Source: Scedosporium boydii (taxonomy: Eukaryota > Ascomycota > Sordariomycetes > Microascales > Microascaceae). Taken from it: a stretch of DNA of 64,000 bases. Of this stretch, positions 1 through 13,209 are shown piece by piece; position 1 is the stretch's first letter, and the number at the start of each line of letters is the position of its first letter. The notes beneath the pieces are model-generated. The model did no database searches. It had not been told where the DNA came from and saw only the letters and a program-made list of their open reading frames with translations. A program made the position numbers and the translations under genes. The DNA is taken from NCBI GenBank assembly GCA_002221725.1, contig NJFT01000142.1, positions 1 to 64,000 of the forward strand. Direction: 5' to 3'.

Positions 1-3000
1 CGTGAAGGAAAGTGAGTACACCATCTCGAGAACGAGTAGATATCGAGCCTTGTACCGCTACACATCGTCCCTCTGGCGATACATCAGGCCTTCTTTAAGA
101 ACAATCCTGGCATATCGCGGAAACTTAGAACTCATCACGAGTCCACGTCTTCTGCAGCACAGACTCTCCTAGTCGTTCTAACCACGGGGTTGGTTGACTA
201 GTTGCTGATTCTCAGTAGCTGCACCGACGGTACCAGAAAATAGGCAATAGGCGAGAGGGGGCACCAGTGTGACCAGAATGCGGAGATCCTCCCATAACAT
301 CCCCCCCCCCGGCGGGCGAGGAATATCGACGACGCGGGTGATCCTTGTCAGCAACTCACTTCAAGCCATGCGCATGTGCGTCCCTAATGGTGTCTTTGTA
401 CTTCGTACAGCTTGGCTTGCACAAAGTGTGCTTGTTGTAATGGAGTAGAGGACGTGATCGTGGTCGGGATTCCATCCATCATCCCGCTTCCTGAGGGCCG
501 TCCTGCCGGCTCGATTGACACAAGCTGGGGTTACTGCACCATGAACACCTCCCAGCCGTCAACCCTTGAGGGCCGTGACACACTTTTCACACCCCTCTTT
601 CCCTACTCCCACTGTCCACGGCGTGGACACAGTTAGCTACTGCCACATAGGGTAAAAGGCGCAAGTCGTATCATGGGCCAAGGGAATAAGATCAAGGACG
701 GCGCACTCCGAGCTCTCGGCCATTATTCCCCCCAACTATAGTCTCCACGATGGGTGTAGACAGAACTTTCGTGCATCTCAAAGTCTTCGCCAGCCACTAA
801 CGGTTGACGGAAGCGAGCAACGAGTCACTTGACGCGAGAGTGTGACGAGGGATAACAAGCCCACTCCATTCTTCACGGGGCCGGTAGTGCTCTGTGTGAT
901 GGCAATACAACTTGATGAGCTCCCTCATCAATCTAATCTTCTGGAATGTACGATCCATGTGCTAATGATTATCTTCCCCGCATCATAGAGAGTTCGTCGC
1001 AATTTACCACAGCTGCGGGAGAAGAAAAGAAGAGAGATTGGCAGACGAAAATACAGCTACTTTACGGGGACGAGAAGCCACTCATGCGCGAAGGGAAATC
1101 GGCAGCCTCTCCGCAATCCCTATAGTAGGATGCTAGGCAAGTTTGACAGTGGAATGGGCAGGTAATCAATTCCCCATGGGAAGCTCGCAGACGGCGGCAT
1201 ATGGAGGAGCACGATAGATGGCCTCGTTTCTGTTCTCCACTACAACCCCCAAGGCTCACAACACAACTACGCCTGGCGTCAGATTGTGAGAAAGGGTGCC
1301 ATGGGAAGAATACCATGAAGATTAGAGAGGGCAAAGGGCGGGAAGAGCGAAGGCCATGAGATTTCGGCACGGTCTGGCGACTCGCCTGATCCATCTAAAG
1401 ATATTAAGATGCATCGCCTCCTAATCTATTCTGACCAGTCAAAAGTACGCCTTCGATACGTTGGGTATACTTTCGACGACAAGCCCGATACGCAAGGACC
1501 TTTGCGGCAAGGGTGACGATTCAGCGACTCGAGGCTTCCAGAGTCAGGGCTACACCAGGGTCAGGACACATGATACGCCGAACGGCATGGCATTGAAGGC
1601 AGATCGTTCTCGTTGGGTGCTGGGGGTAACACCCCTCAAGGTAGGCCAGAGTCAGACCGTCACTACTTGTGAGTGTCTTTGCTGAAACAGCTAGGTTATT
1701 GAGAGGGATCATGCCGGGCCCATCCGCAACCGTCGCTCACTAAGTGTATCCATGTACGAAGTATACATAAACGAGTCCAACCGAGCGAGGATTTCTCCGA
1801 CAGTACTCTGTTGAAACATGCCCATGCCTCGGCACCAACCTGCCCAACGAGCACGCAGACTCAATAGGAGGGACATGACATGAAAAAGAGAGTCCCGGGC
1901 AAGATGCCGATGGCAAAATGGAAAACCGGTGATTCCTTCCGCCTTACATGCAGTCAGGGGTAAATGGCAGGGACGAGAGGTAGTAAGTGAAAAGGACGTC
2001 GATGGGCCGGCGAGGGGAGCGCAGCGCGTGATGCGTGAGTTCGCGTTCGTCCGGCCAGTAATTCAGGGGGCTGGTAAAACTCGAAGTTTGGTGATGCTCA
2101 AGAAACGACCACCCTCGGTGCCAAAGCCGTCGACGAATAGCGTGGCCGCTGAGAACATCCGGTGCCAGACGGCAATAGATGAGTACGAACCGTAAGCTCA
2201 TATCTCATATCAGTTAGAAGGTATTACCGCCGACATATCGGGGACAGCATCCGCGGTGGTCGAAACCTGGGTCAGGTTGGTAACCATGTGGCCATTTTCA
2301 GAAGTATTGGTCGTCAGGAACGCGATCAAGAGAGACGGAGAATTTAGGCAAAAGCAGTCAATGATGGGCGCTGGCCATAGCGTGACGACCTGGTTTTGAT
2401 TGCTCGGAAAAAGAGGGAAGGACGGTGAGTGGACAGAATATATTGCCAAACCCACGAAAAATAGGATGGCTCATGTAAGGGGAAGGTGGATATGTACCAG
2501 AAACTGAGCCATAAATCAGGGAGTAGGGTTTCCAGCAACATGGCCAAGTGGTAAATCAAGCTCTCCTTGGAGCTCAAAGGCTAGCGAAGCTTTCGTGTGG
2601 TAACTGGCCGTCCTTGCCAAGTCCGATGCATCACCGATAGACGGAGGGGCGGATGGTATCGCGCTCATGTGCGATCCTGGGATGATTCTCCCCGAGTCTT
2701 ACCCCGGGAATCCATCCCATCAATGATCACGTCCAAGTGATGGCGCTCGAGACATCACACTTCGACGCCTCTGTACGTGTAACGCACTCATAAGGGTAAA
2801 AAGAGGAAAAAACCAGTCGTCGAGCTGGGCGCAACCGGGGATTCAAGAGTGGGTAATATCCCTGCTCGGCAATTCTGATGGTTAATATGGGGAGCTCATG
2901 TATCGCGCTCGGGGAGGGAGATGGATGCGAGTGTGGGATGTGCTAGGGATGTTAATGGAAGGGCACCTTCATGCAAATTGCAAATGAGGTTGCCGGATGT

Positions 3001-6000
3001 TAATCAATAGCATCCGGGAGGCGGCGCGCACTCGCGCAATAAATTCGATGTAAAGCAATACCGAACATTTGCCTCAGGAAATCTCTCTTGGGTGCCGCCG
3101 AGCTGGGAGATTCCAATGTTCTATAATTGTGCTTGCTGTCGAAGAGAGAATGGAGAATATGCGAGACGAGGCTTCCTCTGACGTCGTTGATGAGGGCAGG
3201 AAAAGAAATAAAGCCACCCCAGGAGCGCTTGGCAGATTGGCCGTATTACGGCGCTGGTCCCCTCAGCAATATATATACACTTCAAGGTTCCATCGAAATC
3301 AAGCCATGCACGTGATGGAAACCCCCGAGTCTTGATCAGTGCTCACAGCGTCGTAGCTTCCATCCAAAAACACCACGTTTGGGAGAGTTTGGGAGGGTTG
3401 GAATGCAGGAAAGAGAAGGTAGGATGGAGAGGTCCAAGTGTGGTTCTGGGAGGAAGGCAAGCCCGGATGACCTGGCGGCTGTTTGATGTTTGGTGCACTG
3501 CCAAGTGCCGGCGGGTGGTCAGCTGAGGTGGAACAGATCGAGAGAACGGCATATCAAGATTTGAACTCCGTGAGTGGCTGTAATGTGTAAACATCTCCCA
3601 GCCTACAGTATAATACTCATAATACTCGAAGCGAGCATGAGGCCAAACAAAGATCTATCATTTTCAGATAGTACAATTGTAGGATAGGAAAATACTGACA
3701 GTTGGCATTGGCGTTTGACACTTGACGGGACCAGGTCCATCTACAACCATCAAGGCCCCGACCTTGCTGCAAGTCGATCTTAATTCTGGCAAGAAGATCT
3801 ATCATGAGGTAAATCCACCAATGGTGCAATCTCTGGTGTGAATATAAACTCTTAGAATTAACCGCCTTTGTAAATCTCTGGGTTGGCGGGAAAAGGCACC
3901 TTCCTATTTGGGGTTTGTGGGTGGGTGGTGTAAGTGATTCGAACCTTTTGAGGAAAGCACTTCCCGATATACGAAGTAAGGCTGCACAATTGTAGAGAAC
4001 ATTGAAACATCAATTGATGGGTACTTCTTATTTTGTAGAGGAACATATGCATATATTTGGTGGACGAGGGAGCAACTGTGAAGCTGTGAGGTACATGGGG
4101 CTTCTAGCGTATGTTTGAAGAAAACGAGAGAGGTCCATTGATGGATGTGAGTGGTATGCATCGATGACATGCAAGCTGGACTCTCTAGCCAAGTTTCCGT
4201 GTTTAAACCATGAATTTGGAGTGAGATCCCGACCATAGTGGCATACGTCACTTTGCTATTCCGATATCCTGATACATTCAACTAGCAAGAAAGCGGTGAG
4301 ATCTGGAGGTACTCCAGGGCAACCCAGCTTAAGAGGATATGGCATGTTGAGGCATGCATCGCAATCCCGTGGTGCCAACGAAGCGTTAGCTCGTGATAAT
4401 GCAACTAGCTTGCAGAATTCATGTTAGATCGAGTATGATGTGGTCTTTACCAACTGATCCCGTGGGCAAACCCATCGCTCCAAGACTTCTCACAGACTCC
4501 TTTAGGCTTCGGTTCCGCAACAGCAAGTCAGAGTGTCATCGCGAGGGGTAGACATCACATATTCTTCTCTAGTGTAGAGCTCTGGTGGGCTCAATGCCCA
4601 GGGAGGCAGTGCAAGGGAGAATGCGGAACCCGATGGCCCCGAAGTCCCGCAGCGACCCATAACATTGCGATTTTTCAAAAAGCCCTTGGGTCTCTCGCTA
4701 GGTCTCTCGCTACGATGCAGCAGCCTTTCTACATGCAAGGCGATGGATCCGTCAAATTCACACCTTCTCCACACCACACTTAGACGAATGTTATACTAGT
4801 AATTCTCAAACATCCAAGTACTGCTCCTGGTCATAAGGCTCTCGCCGCGGTTGTCGGATGATCCCAAGGGATATTGACGAGGCATCAAGTTGCGGTGATA
4901 TCCGGCTCATTCCCCGAGAACATACAACATGCCCTTTTGGTTGACGGATGTCGCCGACTCTTGGAAACTCGAGTTTCCCGGCCGCATGTCTAGTGCGATA
5001 AGCGGCAGCCCGTCCACGATTATGGTCCGTCTTGTTTCCTTCCTTCACTCCCCACCATCTCTCGCGGGTGCCGAAAGGCCAATAAGCGACAACGAATATA
5101 ACTGACATCAGCAATGCAGCTTTGCTTACTGACAAGGAGGGGACGTAATCCAATCCAAGCTGCGTCCATCGCTTCATTGCTCCGTCTTCCCAGGAGGCCC
5201 CGACCCATTGATGGCCTCCCTGAACAGCCCTCGTGCATAGAAGTTGGCGACAATATTAAAATACTCTACTATCTCCTCCATCATAGGAACAGGCATTGGG
5301 AAGAGTGCCTAGTAGGCATGGTCAATTCTCCTTTAGAGCCGTACAAGTTCGACGACGGCAGTTTGAAGGTTTTGGTCAGAATTGACCATCTTGGAGTTAA
5401 TGCGATTGATCCGGCATAAGTGCCTTGGAGTGTGGAGGCCCCGAGCTTCCGCTTCCATTTTACCGAGAAATAAAAAACGGCCTGAGGTTCAATAAAAATG
5501 AATGACGTAAACGAATTCCGGCACGGAAAAGTCATCAATATTTTGTCTGATGGCCTGGCATTCCTCGAAACTGCTTCGTCGTTAAGTGTGTTGTGGCTGG
5601 CCTTGTGGGGGTGAGCCAGGGGTTTCGCGGACAAGTTGACGCGTGGAGGGCCTAGGCGGGCGGGCTAGCCAAAATCCAGACTCTGACCAACCACAATCGA
5701 CGACATTGCTCTTTTTGGGCATGGGAGATGGGCCATTATCGACAAGGCACGGGGAGGGTGTGAAATTGTGAATTTGCGTCTCGGGAATCGGCGGACAGAA
5801 AACTCGGGCTCTGATCAACCCACGAAATGCCGATCAAATCTATCAAAGAGACGAAGACCCGAACGCAATATTGAAGACGTCCGAAACACACGGCCTCGGA
5901 AGTGGAAAGGGAATGAAAAGGATTCAACAAGGACAGGCTGGACCCATCCTGATGGGCCGTAGCACGCTCACCCCATTCGCAAGAGCCAGACCTCTGATCC

Positions 6001-6990
6001 AGATCCAGTAGGATTTTGACGGCGCGCAGTATTCTTACGGCTTTGCCCGATATTCATCCACGGCCTCATATCGGCGGCGATGCATACATGTAAAATGAGG
6101 CGCAAATATCAAACATCAAAAGAAAATATTGTTTAACAGAAACAAAGTATAGGTTGCTTGAATGGCGGCTTTCTCGCCGCGGCAATTTGAGTGGGTAACT
6201 TTAATCAAACGGCTGTCCTCGACTCCTACCTCGTAAAGTCAGGCAAAGAAGAAAAGGCGCCAAATATAATGGCAAGGATCAGATCGACATGGACACGTGG
6301 ACTGACGCATGTCATGTCCTGTACTTATATGCACGACAAGACCCTCGCTTGCATGTCCTTCAACGTTGCGAATCCGCTCTCCTGCAGCATGCATGCCACC
6401 TGGACCCATGAGCCAGTATTGCATAAGAGGCATAAAACGAGGAAACCTAGGAAAATCTAGGAAAATCATCATATAGAGTATGGCACAATTGCAAAAGTGA
6501 AGAAACGCCTTTTATGTTTATGTTGATATCAGGCCATTAAGATTCTTCGTGTGTTCTGTGTTGGGTTGGTATAATATAGAATAAGCCTTGAGCAAGACGA
6601 AAACCCTTCTCCATAACCCCAGCCACCAATTCGCTGCACCCTTTCCGAGAAAGAGAAAAAGAATTAAAACCTTGAAAAATAAAAGTATTTGGGTAACTTA
6701 AAAACGAGGTCCAGGCTTCGAAGAGTGAATCTGAGCCACAGTTAAACTTGACAAAGCTGGATGGAGAAGAGAAGATGAAGTAAATCCAAAGAAGAAAAGT
6801 GGTGAAAATTGAGAAGAACAAGACATGGGTCAAGTCAACGAGTCCTTTGGGTATTATTTGAAAATCAAGAACAGACAATAAGAGAAGCCACATGCGTAGA
6901 GACAAGAAGATCATAAGAAAGAGGGGGGATGGAATATTTCCTCCATGGACTATTTGTTTTCCTCCCCTTTCCTGTTATCTCGATTTTCCA
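1..6990. other. Gene-poor left end
   Basis: I see no intact gene here. The open frames are short and overlap each other on both strands, without recognisable domains or paired splice signals. The longest (minus 3904-4281 and 4806-5177, plus 5114-5419) are about 100-125 codons and match no family I know. The stretch holds a run of ten C at 301-310 and three copies of the 9-base word TACTTCGTA/TACGAAGTA (399, 1755, 3970). A degraded gene or a non-coding transcript cannot be excluded. Confidence 0.6.
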
Positions 6991-7698
6991 CCTTGAAGGT
7001 TCCATCCCTAACTTGCATTCTGATATAGAGAGAGAAGAGATTTGATGTAGCAGACTGGGTGGGAGAGAAAAGAAAAAAGTAGTGACAGCGTGAGATAGCC
7101 GAACCATAGGAAGACTCCAGAGGAGACAGAGAGAACATTGAAGCGAGAAGGCCAAATCCTACCCCGTATCAGAAAATACCCACATCCAAAATCCACAATG
7201 CTGCCACCCTTCGCCAAACGCGAAAACTGCAACACAAATAAGCGAGAAAAAAGGAAGAAGAAAAGCAACGTTTTAGTGTGCGACCAAAATACGCCCCCTC
7301 CTTCTCCCCTTCTTTCTCCCTGGCGCCACCAAAAAGTGTCTCCTGCCATAGCAGGTGGCCTGCATATGGTTGGACTTCCCACAATCGGAAAAGGAGGTGA
7401 AAAAAAAGAATGTGGAAAAAAATAAGGAAAGGAAAAGAAAGGAATAACCATAGCAATGTGTTCTCGTTGTGGCCTGGCATCAGCGCCCCGTGCATCGTTC
7501 ATCATGCCACCGTATTCATAAACTAGTGGATCTTCAAAATTGCCCAACCTGCCAACCCATCGCCCTTGCGTAAAGCCGAAAAAGAAAGGGCAAAAAAAAA
7601 TAAGAGAGAGAAAGAAGAAGAAGAAGAAAAAAATAAGAGACATAACTCAAGGTATAGTATACCCAAGGTATCTCTTATTTAGAAACCATCTTAATTCA
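6991..7698 (-). other. Downstream flank / probable 3' UTR of the homeodomain gene
   Basis: This stretch lies directly after the stop codon of the homeodomain gene. On the plus strand it is strongly A/G-rich, for example the A/AAG-rich run at about 7580-7640, so on the transcribed minus strand it is T/C-rich. The long frame seen here on the minus strand (7008-7643) begins with a run of phenylalanine codons and is explained by that base bias. I infer 3' UTR and terminator sequence. No polyadenylation site can be fixed from sequence alone. Confidence 0.45.
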
Positions 7699-9860
7699 TC
7701 AAGTCGTGCTGCCGTATACATGCTGTGGGGCCGTCCCCGTCGATGGCGCAGCTGGCCCTCCCTGGACACCAGTGAAACTTCGCTTCCTAGCGAGCGAGGT
7801 GGAGCCAATGTCGTCGTTACCATACCCGTCGCTGCCGCGCTGGTCTTGGCCTTGTCCATGGCCGATGCCAAACGAGTCCCTCATTGGCGTCCTGGTTGTA
7901 GGACTCGCCAGACTTGCTTGAAAAGCCTGCGAGAAGTCGGTAGGGGCGGTAATGGGGGCACTCAATTGGGGCATCGAGTAGTCTTGCACACCGGATCTCA
8001 TGCTGCCGTTGCTTCTCGGGAGGGAAAAGTCGATAGGAGCTGTCAGGGGAGCGGATGGAAAGCTTGCTGTGTAACTGTTCGATCCATACTGCGAAGAAGT
8101 AGTTCCCCGAGGCGTGGTGGATGCGCCGGGAGATTGGAGAGTGCTGCCCACGGGTCGGTATTGGTTACGAAGGTCGAGACCCAGTGGTAGAGAGGCAGAC
8201 GCCGCTCGTAGACGCGAACTGCGGCTTTGAGGGTTGGACTGCACGTTGGAGTAGCTCATAGCAGTCGGGGACTGAACAGTTGTGGCTATTTCCACTCTCG
8301 TGTTAGCAGTTCCACTTTCAAAAGGAGAGATCATATTTTCTTTGGGCTTACTGGAGTAGGTAGAATCATAGCCCATGCTGCTAGAAGTACCACTCATTTG
8401 GTCCTGCGGATACACAGACCTGTTTTGGCTGTTGTGCTGGTTATGATAGGAGCTGTAATCGATGGAGTCGCCTTTCCAAGACATGCTTGATCGTAGAGGG
8501 GACTGGAGATTATCGGACCTCGACCTAGACATGGTCTCCCTGAGCTGGAGAGGCTGCAGAGGACGGATGCCTTGCCTGTTTTGCATCTGCATCGTCGAGG
8601 TATCGAGACTATTGTGTCTTCCATAAGGGTTCGAAGTCCTTGGCCCCGCGCTCAATGGATACCCGTACCGGTCGTTAGGTGTTGGTGAAAGAGGCGATAG
8701 AATGTCGGGGTTGCTAATAGTGCCAGAAGCGCTGAAGCCGATGTTACCAAAAGCAGGGCTAAGACCCGTCGGAGGCATATGATCTTCGCCTTCAGCTCGT
8801 CGTACATCCACCATCAACGGGCCTCGCATCATATGATCGGTGTAGGAAGGTGTCGTGAAATCAACAGGTGAAGTAATAGGGGTTCCAAGACCGTGAACAG
8901 CTCCGTACGGTGAATGAAGTGCACCGACGTTATCGAAGTCGTCCGGAACCGCCCGCATCTTCATCATACGGTCTCGGTCGTCGGCTGTCAAGCGCTTGAT
9001 CTTGGCACGTCTGCGATAATTTGTTAGAAAAATCCTCCTCTCATTTGCTTTGCCTGAAATTCCCAGGGAAAACAAAAGGCTTACCGGTTCTGGAACCAGA
9101 CTTGCACTTGGCGAGGGCTGAGGCCCGGGATTTCGCGAGACAACCTCTCTCGATGGGCAGCGTCCGGATGGGGTTGCTTTGCAAATTCGCTCATCAGGAA
9201 GCGGGTTTGCTGGTGTGTAAGCCTGCATAGTCATTGCGTTAGCGCCACTCCTTCTCCATAACATTGTGTCCAAGAAGTTTACCTGAAACGCTTCATTTTC
9301 CTCCTTTGAGCCGTCCTCTCAGCAGCTGTTTGTGGTTGGCTCTCGCCACCTTCCGCACCGGCCATGTCATCGTCATCAATCGCTTCATCCTCATCTTCTT
9401 TCTGGCCTGGAGCCTCCATAGGTTGTGGGGCCTGCGCCTCGGCTCCCTGGCCGGTGGAGGAGACAGTTGTGAGAGGGTTTATGGCCATTGTGAGGCCCGG
9501 CGTCTCAGTCGATACGAGCGACTCTTCTGGGGCGGATTCTGAGGGCTTCTGGCCGTACTGGTCTTGCTGCGGAACCTCCTGCTGGTTGGTTACAGGCGTA
9601 GAAGGCTTCGCGGAGCGCAGGCCCAGAGGATCTAGAGCGCGTCTGTGGTCGAGGCCGGGTGTCGAACTTTCTTTCGAGTTGATGTCCACCGGGCCTATGG
9701 CGTTGCCATTGGTGGTGGCGCGAGCCTGGGGAGCCTCTGCGTTGTCATTGCCAGATTCAAATGACTGGGAAAAGATGTTGTTTTCGCTGGGGGGCAGGTA
9801 TGAGTACTGCCCCTGCCAGTCCGGCTGCGTTGACAATGGGGCGTCGAAGTGGTTCGACAT
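7699..9860 (-). CDS. Homeodomain transcription factor (Htf1/HOX2-type candidate)
   Basis: This is a nuclear DNA-binding regulator of 653 residues. Four exons on the minus strand fit: 9283-9860, 9085-9222, 8352-9010 and 7699-8285, summing to 654 codons. The homeodomain covers about residues 187-247 and is built across all three of exons 1-3. Exon 2 encodes LTHQQTRFL and the recognition helix reads VWFQNRRAKIKR, with W235, F236, N238 and R240 present. An acidic stretch (EDEDEAIDDDD) precedes it. The long C-terminal part is rich in Ser, Pro, Gln and Asn and looks disordered. The block just after the homeodomain (RMMKMRAVPDDFDN, YGAVHGLGTPI) resembles the ascomycete Htf1/HOX2 group, whose members control conidiation; that assignment is from memory and is not certain. 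I chose the ATG at 9860. An in-frame ATG at 9953 would add 31 residues. The third intron (8286-8351) is 66 nt and leaves the frame open if retained. Confidence 0.9.
8286..8351 (-). other. In-frame 66-nt intron of the homeodomain gene
   Basis: Read on the minus strand this piece begins GTAAGC, contains GCTAAC 16 nt before its end and finishes with AATAG, so it has all three signals of a fungal intron. Its length is a multiple of three and it contains no stop codon. Splicing gives a 653-residue protein and retention gives 675 residues. Confidence 0.75.
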
Positions 9861-11050
9861 ACGTGGTGAGCTAGTCGGCTTCTGGTAAGTGGTCTCGAAC
9901 TTGCTGAAGGACCAATGGCTCTGCTCAGTATCAGAATGCCTAGAAACGAGCATTGGGAGTGATTTTGTTCTGGTTTTTGTAGATCGTAAGGGACTGGTCG
10001 AGGATCTAAGATCTGTTTTCGTTCTTGTGCGAACAAGTGGAAGAGCAACTCATTCGTTTTTCAACAGAGCGAAGGCGCGTCGTCAGGCGGGAAAAAAATG
10101 TGCTCGAGACGTCAGGGTGCAGAAATTGTTGGATATCAAAGAGCTCGGATGGCAAGCATGCGAAGTCTCTTGGGCTGGTTTATAGCAGAGTCGAGGTGAT
10201 CACTCCGTTCCAGTAGATCTCAGCAGGGCATAAATCTTGGGGAAGGAGCGATCCCAAGATGCCGGGGTTGTCAGGTGAAAGGGGGAACAAAACGGGCAAG
10301 TGCGCGATTGGGGCTTGGTTGCGCCAACTAAAGTAATCCAGAATCAAGAATGGCGAGTCTTTGCAGAGCGTGATCGCAGATCAAACGAGCGAACTAGATC
10401 GGCTGGCAATGACTAGAGTTTTGAGGGTAACGAGGGGCCCATAAGGGAGGCTAAGAAGGGAAGTGGGGGCCTGTAGGAGCTTGTAGGAGATGGAGATAGG
10501 GAGAGGAAAGATGGAGAACGTCGGTAAGGTGGTGCAAGCTGAAATCCCAGATTAAGTTGATATGCGAAAACTGGTGATCAGACAAGACCAGGCGTGACAA
10601 GTAGAGAGATGACTGGGAGGCGAGGCACGTTGACGAGGTGATGTGATAGTCTTTGGGAGAAGAGCTCCAGTTGCCCTGATGATAGGAAGTTGGAGATATA
10701 TCAAACAGGAAGGAGCCAACTGAGTCTGAGTCTGGCTGGGAGCAGCTTGAGTCCTATTGATATCTTCTGAGATCGAGGTAGGCGGGAGGAGGAGGAAGAT
10801 ATGTATATGTCCCAATCGTACCCCAGGTTCCACAAGGTAGGGTCGCCAGGTATGTAAGAAACTCGTGGGTGTCGAGGACGAAGACACACGAAGGGATGGG
10901 TGGCTAGTGGGGCCGATGAACTTGGAGGGGGTGCGCGCCAAAAGGCAAGCAGTCTTGGAAGACTACTCACGTACAGGGGGCCCGATATTGTATGGGGAAC
11001 AAGGACGGCAGAAGGACAAGAGATAGTACGAAGTAGGTAGTAGAAGTAAT
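9861..11050 (-). promoter_or_regulatory. Long pyrimidine-rich leader and promoter of the homeodomain gene
   Basis: On the minus strand this stretch is strongly C/T-rich from about 10050 to 11000, as is common in long fungal 5' leaders. It holds several upstream ATGs, including a 15-codon uORF at 10006-10053 and the in-frame ATG at 9953. I infer a leader of up to about 1 kb. The transcription start cannot be placed. A GTACGAAGTA copy lies at 11026-11035, at the upstream edge. Confidence 0.5.
10006..10053 (-). promoter_or_regulatory. Upstream ORF in the homeodomain leader
   Basis: ATG at 10053 opens a frame of 15 codons that closes with TAG at 10006-10008, about 145 nt upstream of the chosen start at 9860. 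If the mRNA begins farther upstream, ribosomes would meet this uORF first, a common way to restrain translation of developmental regulators. No peptide conservation can be judged here. Confidence 0.4.
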
Positions 11051-12650
11051 ACCCGCAAGGCAATGGAGGGAACTCTTGTTCATAAGTACGAAATAGGTGG
11101 AGTAGGAAGGACGTGGGATCAATACCGACGGCTTCCCGTCAATTCAACGGAGAAATCCACATGCGGCCTGCAGGGTTCTGGGATAGTATCAATGGGGATG
11201 GGGCGAAGGTCCACGACTATAATAAGTGATGGGTGGACGGGCTGGGACACAGAGTCGCCACGGGAGTACCTTGTACAAGTACCTGGCCGAGTACCTCGAC
11301 AGATCAATGATTGAACAAAGGGAACAACTGCCTCGAGACGCGATTTGGGCACTGGCCCACACCAACTAAGAAAAGCCGCACCTTAATGGATCCCTGGTAT
11401 AAGAGACTAGTGTAGTGATATCAAACGGACCTCGAGCATGGCAAGTTGCTGAGCCACATGTGCCCTTTCCTTTCCCCCATCTCTTCCTTTCTTGTTGCAA
11501 ATATCAGAGCGGAAAGATCCTTTATCAAAGCGACCATGACCATGAGACTGTCGGCTGAATGGCTAATGCCGCATCAGAGTGGTTGTAAAGATCAACCCAA
11601 CTATTCCTCTCCCATCCTCAATCCAGAAGCTCAACTAGCCGTAATCAACTGATCGAGCTTGGTCAGTGAACCTGTTAGCTGACCTAAGAGTATATATTTA
11701 GGTGAAGAACAGGGCAGGCTTCTGGTGACGTCGAATGATAAGATGGTAGAGGGCTGAAATGAGATCACGAAGCAAATGGAGATGGATTTATCTCTTGATC
11801 GCAGAGAGAGAGACACTCTGCAGAGCGATTCCACAGGTTTTCCACCTACCAGAGCTCACGTACTTTGAATCAAGAAGCCTGTAGAAAAGCAAGGAGATGA
11901 GGACCAATGGGAGATGGGAAACAGTCCGACGCGAAGCAGAGGGTGAGGCGAGATCATAGGTTAGCTCCCCACTTGCGCAGTGTTAGCGAGCTTCTCTCCA
12001 CTCCACGTACATACAAGGTAGTACTGGAGTGTACTCGCGTACACCTCTCTCCCCATGAAGCGTCGCAGCACGATGGGGCCAAGGAGCCTGCTCCGTACCT
12101 GGGTACGTACCTCTCCCGTCCCTGGGCGCACTCCTCCAAAGTAGCATCGATCTCGGTCAATCCACGCAAAGGTACAGGTCTCAAAAGCTTGGGGGAGGGA
12201 GGGAAGGCATGGTAGGCGTGGCAGGCGTGGCAGACAGGACAGCTGTGGGATGCCAGACTACGCTGCACGGCGGAGAGAGGTGTGAGCTATCCCGGCGGCT
12301 GGGGAAAGACAAAAGCCCAAAGAAGATGGATGGGGTGTCTCTTTCGAGGGTGCATGGAGATGAGAGACTGGAAGAGGACCTGTTGGCCGAGAAAACAAGG
12401 GACATCGCCATTGGCCAGTCGCGGGTCTAGCTTGGTTGGATCCCGCGGATGAACGCATGACCGTTGCTGAGACTGCCATGGCTTGAACCAATAGGAACGT
12501 GAATGGACTGCTCTCTTGGGTGAGGTCTTCCTCTGAGGATTTTATGGGGAGGGTGTGTGTTAAGAGTGGGAAGAGAACATGAAGGGAGAGATCGAAGCCA
12601 GGCAGGGAGACAGAGGGGGAAAGAGGAAAGAGGATCTTTGGATGTGAGTA

Positions 12651-12666
12651 TACGAAGTACTTCGTA
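12651..12666. repeat. Perfect 16-bp palindrome TACGAAGTACTTCGTA
   Basis: The sequence equals its own reverse complement over 16 bases and contains the window's over-represented 9-base word in both orientations. It lies in intergenic DNA about 2.8 kb upstream of the homeodomain gene start. Confidence 0.9.
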
Positions 12667-13182
12667 CTTTCACTTCATAAGGTGTGGACCAGGGAGTGGG
12701 GTGCATTGCCAGGTACAATTGCAGGTCCTCAGAGGGTGTGGGCTTAGACGGTAGGGGTAGCGAAGATGAAGGGGGAGGGGTGGCATTTGGCCTGGTCTGT
12801 CCTCGACGGGGGTACATCGTCCGCCGCCTCCCGCCCACTCCTGGTCGACCTTGCAGAAGTATACGCATCATCAGGTACCCTTGAGTACGAAGTAGGGCTC
12901 ACTCTGTTTCTCTCCCGTTGGCTCATCCGGTTTTCGATCATTTGGCGGGTGCTAGAATTTTACCTGTTTGGGGCGGGGGGTGTAGTACTCAATGTAGTAT
13001 TTCTCGAAAAACCATGCTACCTGCCGGTGTCGAGGAAGCTCGCGGCGGGAAGAGCGAGCCACATTGTAGACGCTGCCGATACGAATGTAAGTGTACATGC
13101 GCAAGTCGACTTGCGTTGAAGTCTTTTTGCAGAGCTTGGAGGTGTGGTGGTTATCTGGGACTCGTTAACAAGGTTAGAAGGC

Positions 13183-13209
13183 GGGGTGAGGGTGAGGGTG
13201 AGGGTAAGG
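13183..13209. repeat. Short tandem repeat of GGTGAG units
   Basis: Three to four successive G-rich hexamers (GGTGAG, the last varied to GGTAAG) are visible. They read like a simple-sequence tract and lie in intergenic DNA. Confidence 0.8.

Noticed and set aside
3930..3960. GATTCGAACC, reminiscent of a reverse-strand tRNA B-box
   Set aside because: The first two consensus bases are missing and no cloverleaf arms could be formed around it.
7008..7643. 211-codon minus-strand frame starting with many phenylalanines
   Set aside because: Explained by the A/G-rich plus strand in the 3' flank of the homeodomain gene; no domain, and the start is in a simple-sequence run.
13183..13209. Telomere-like G-rich repeat
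   Set aside because: The unit is GGTGAG, not TTAGGG, and it is internal and short; a simple microsatellite explains it.
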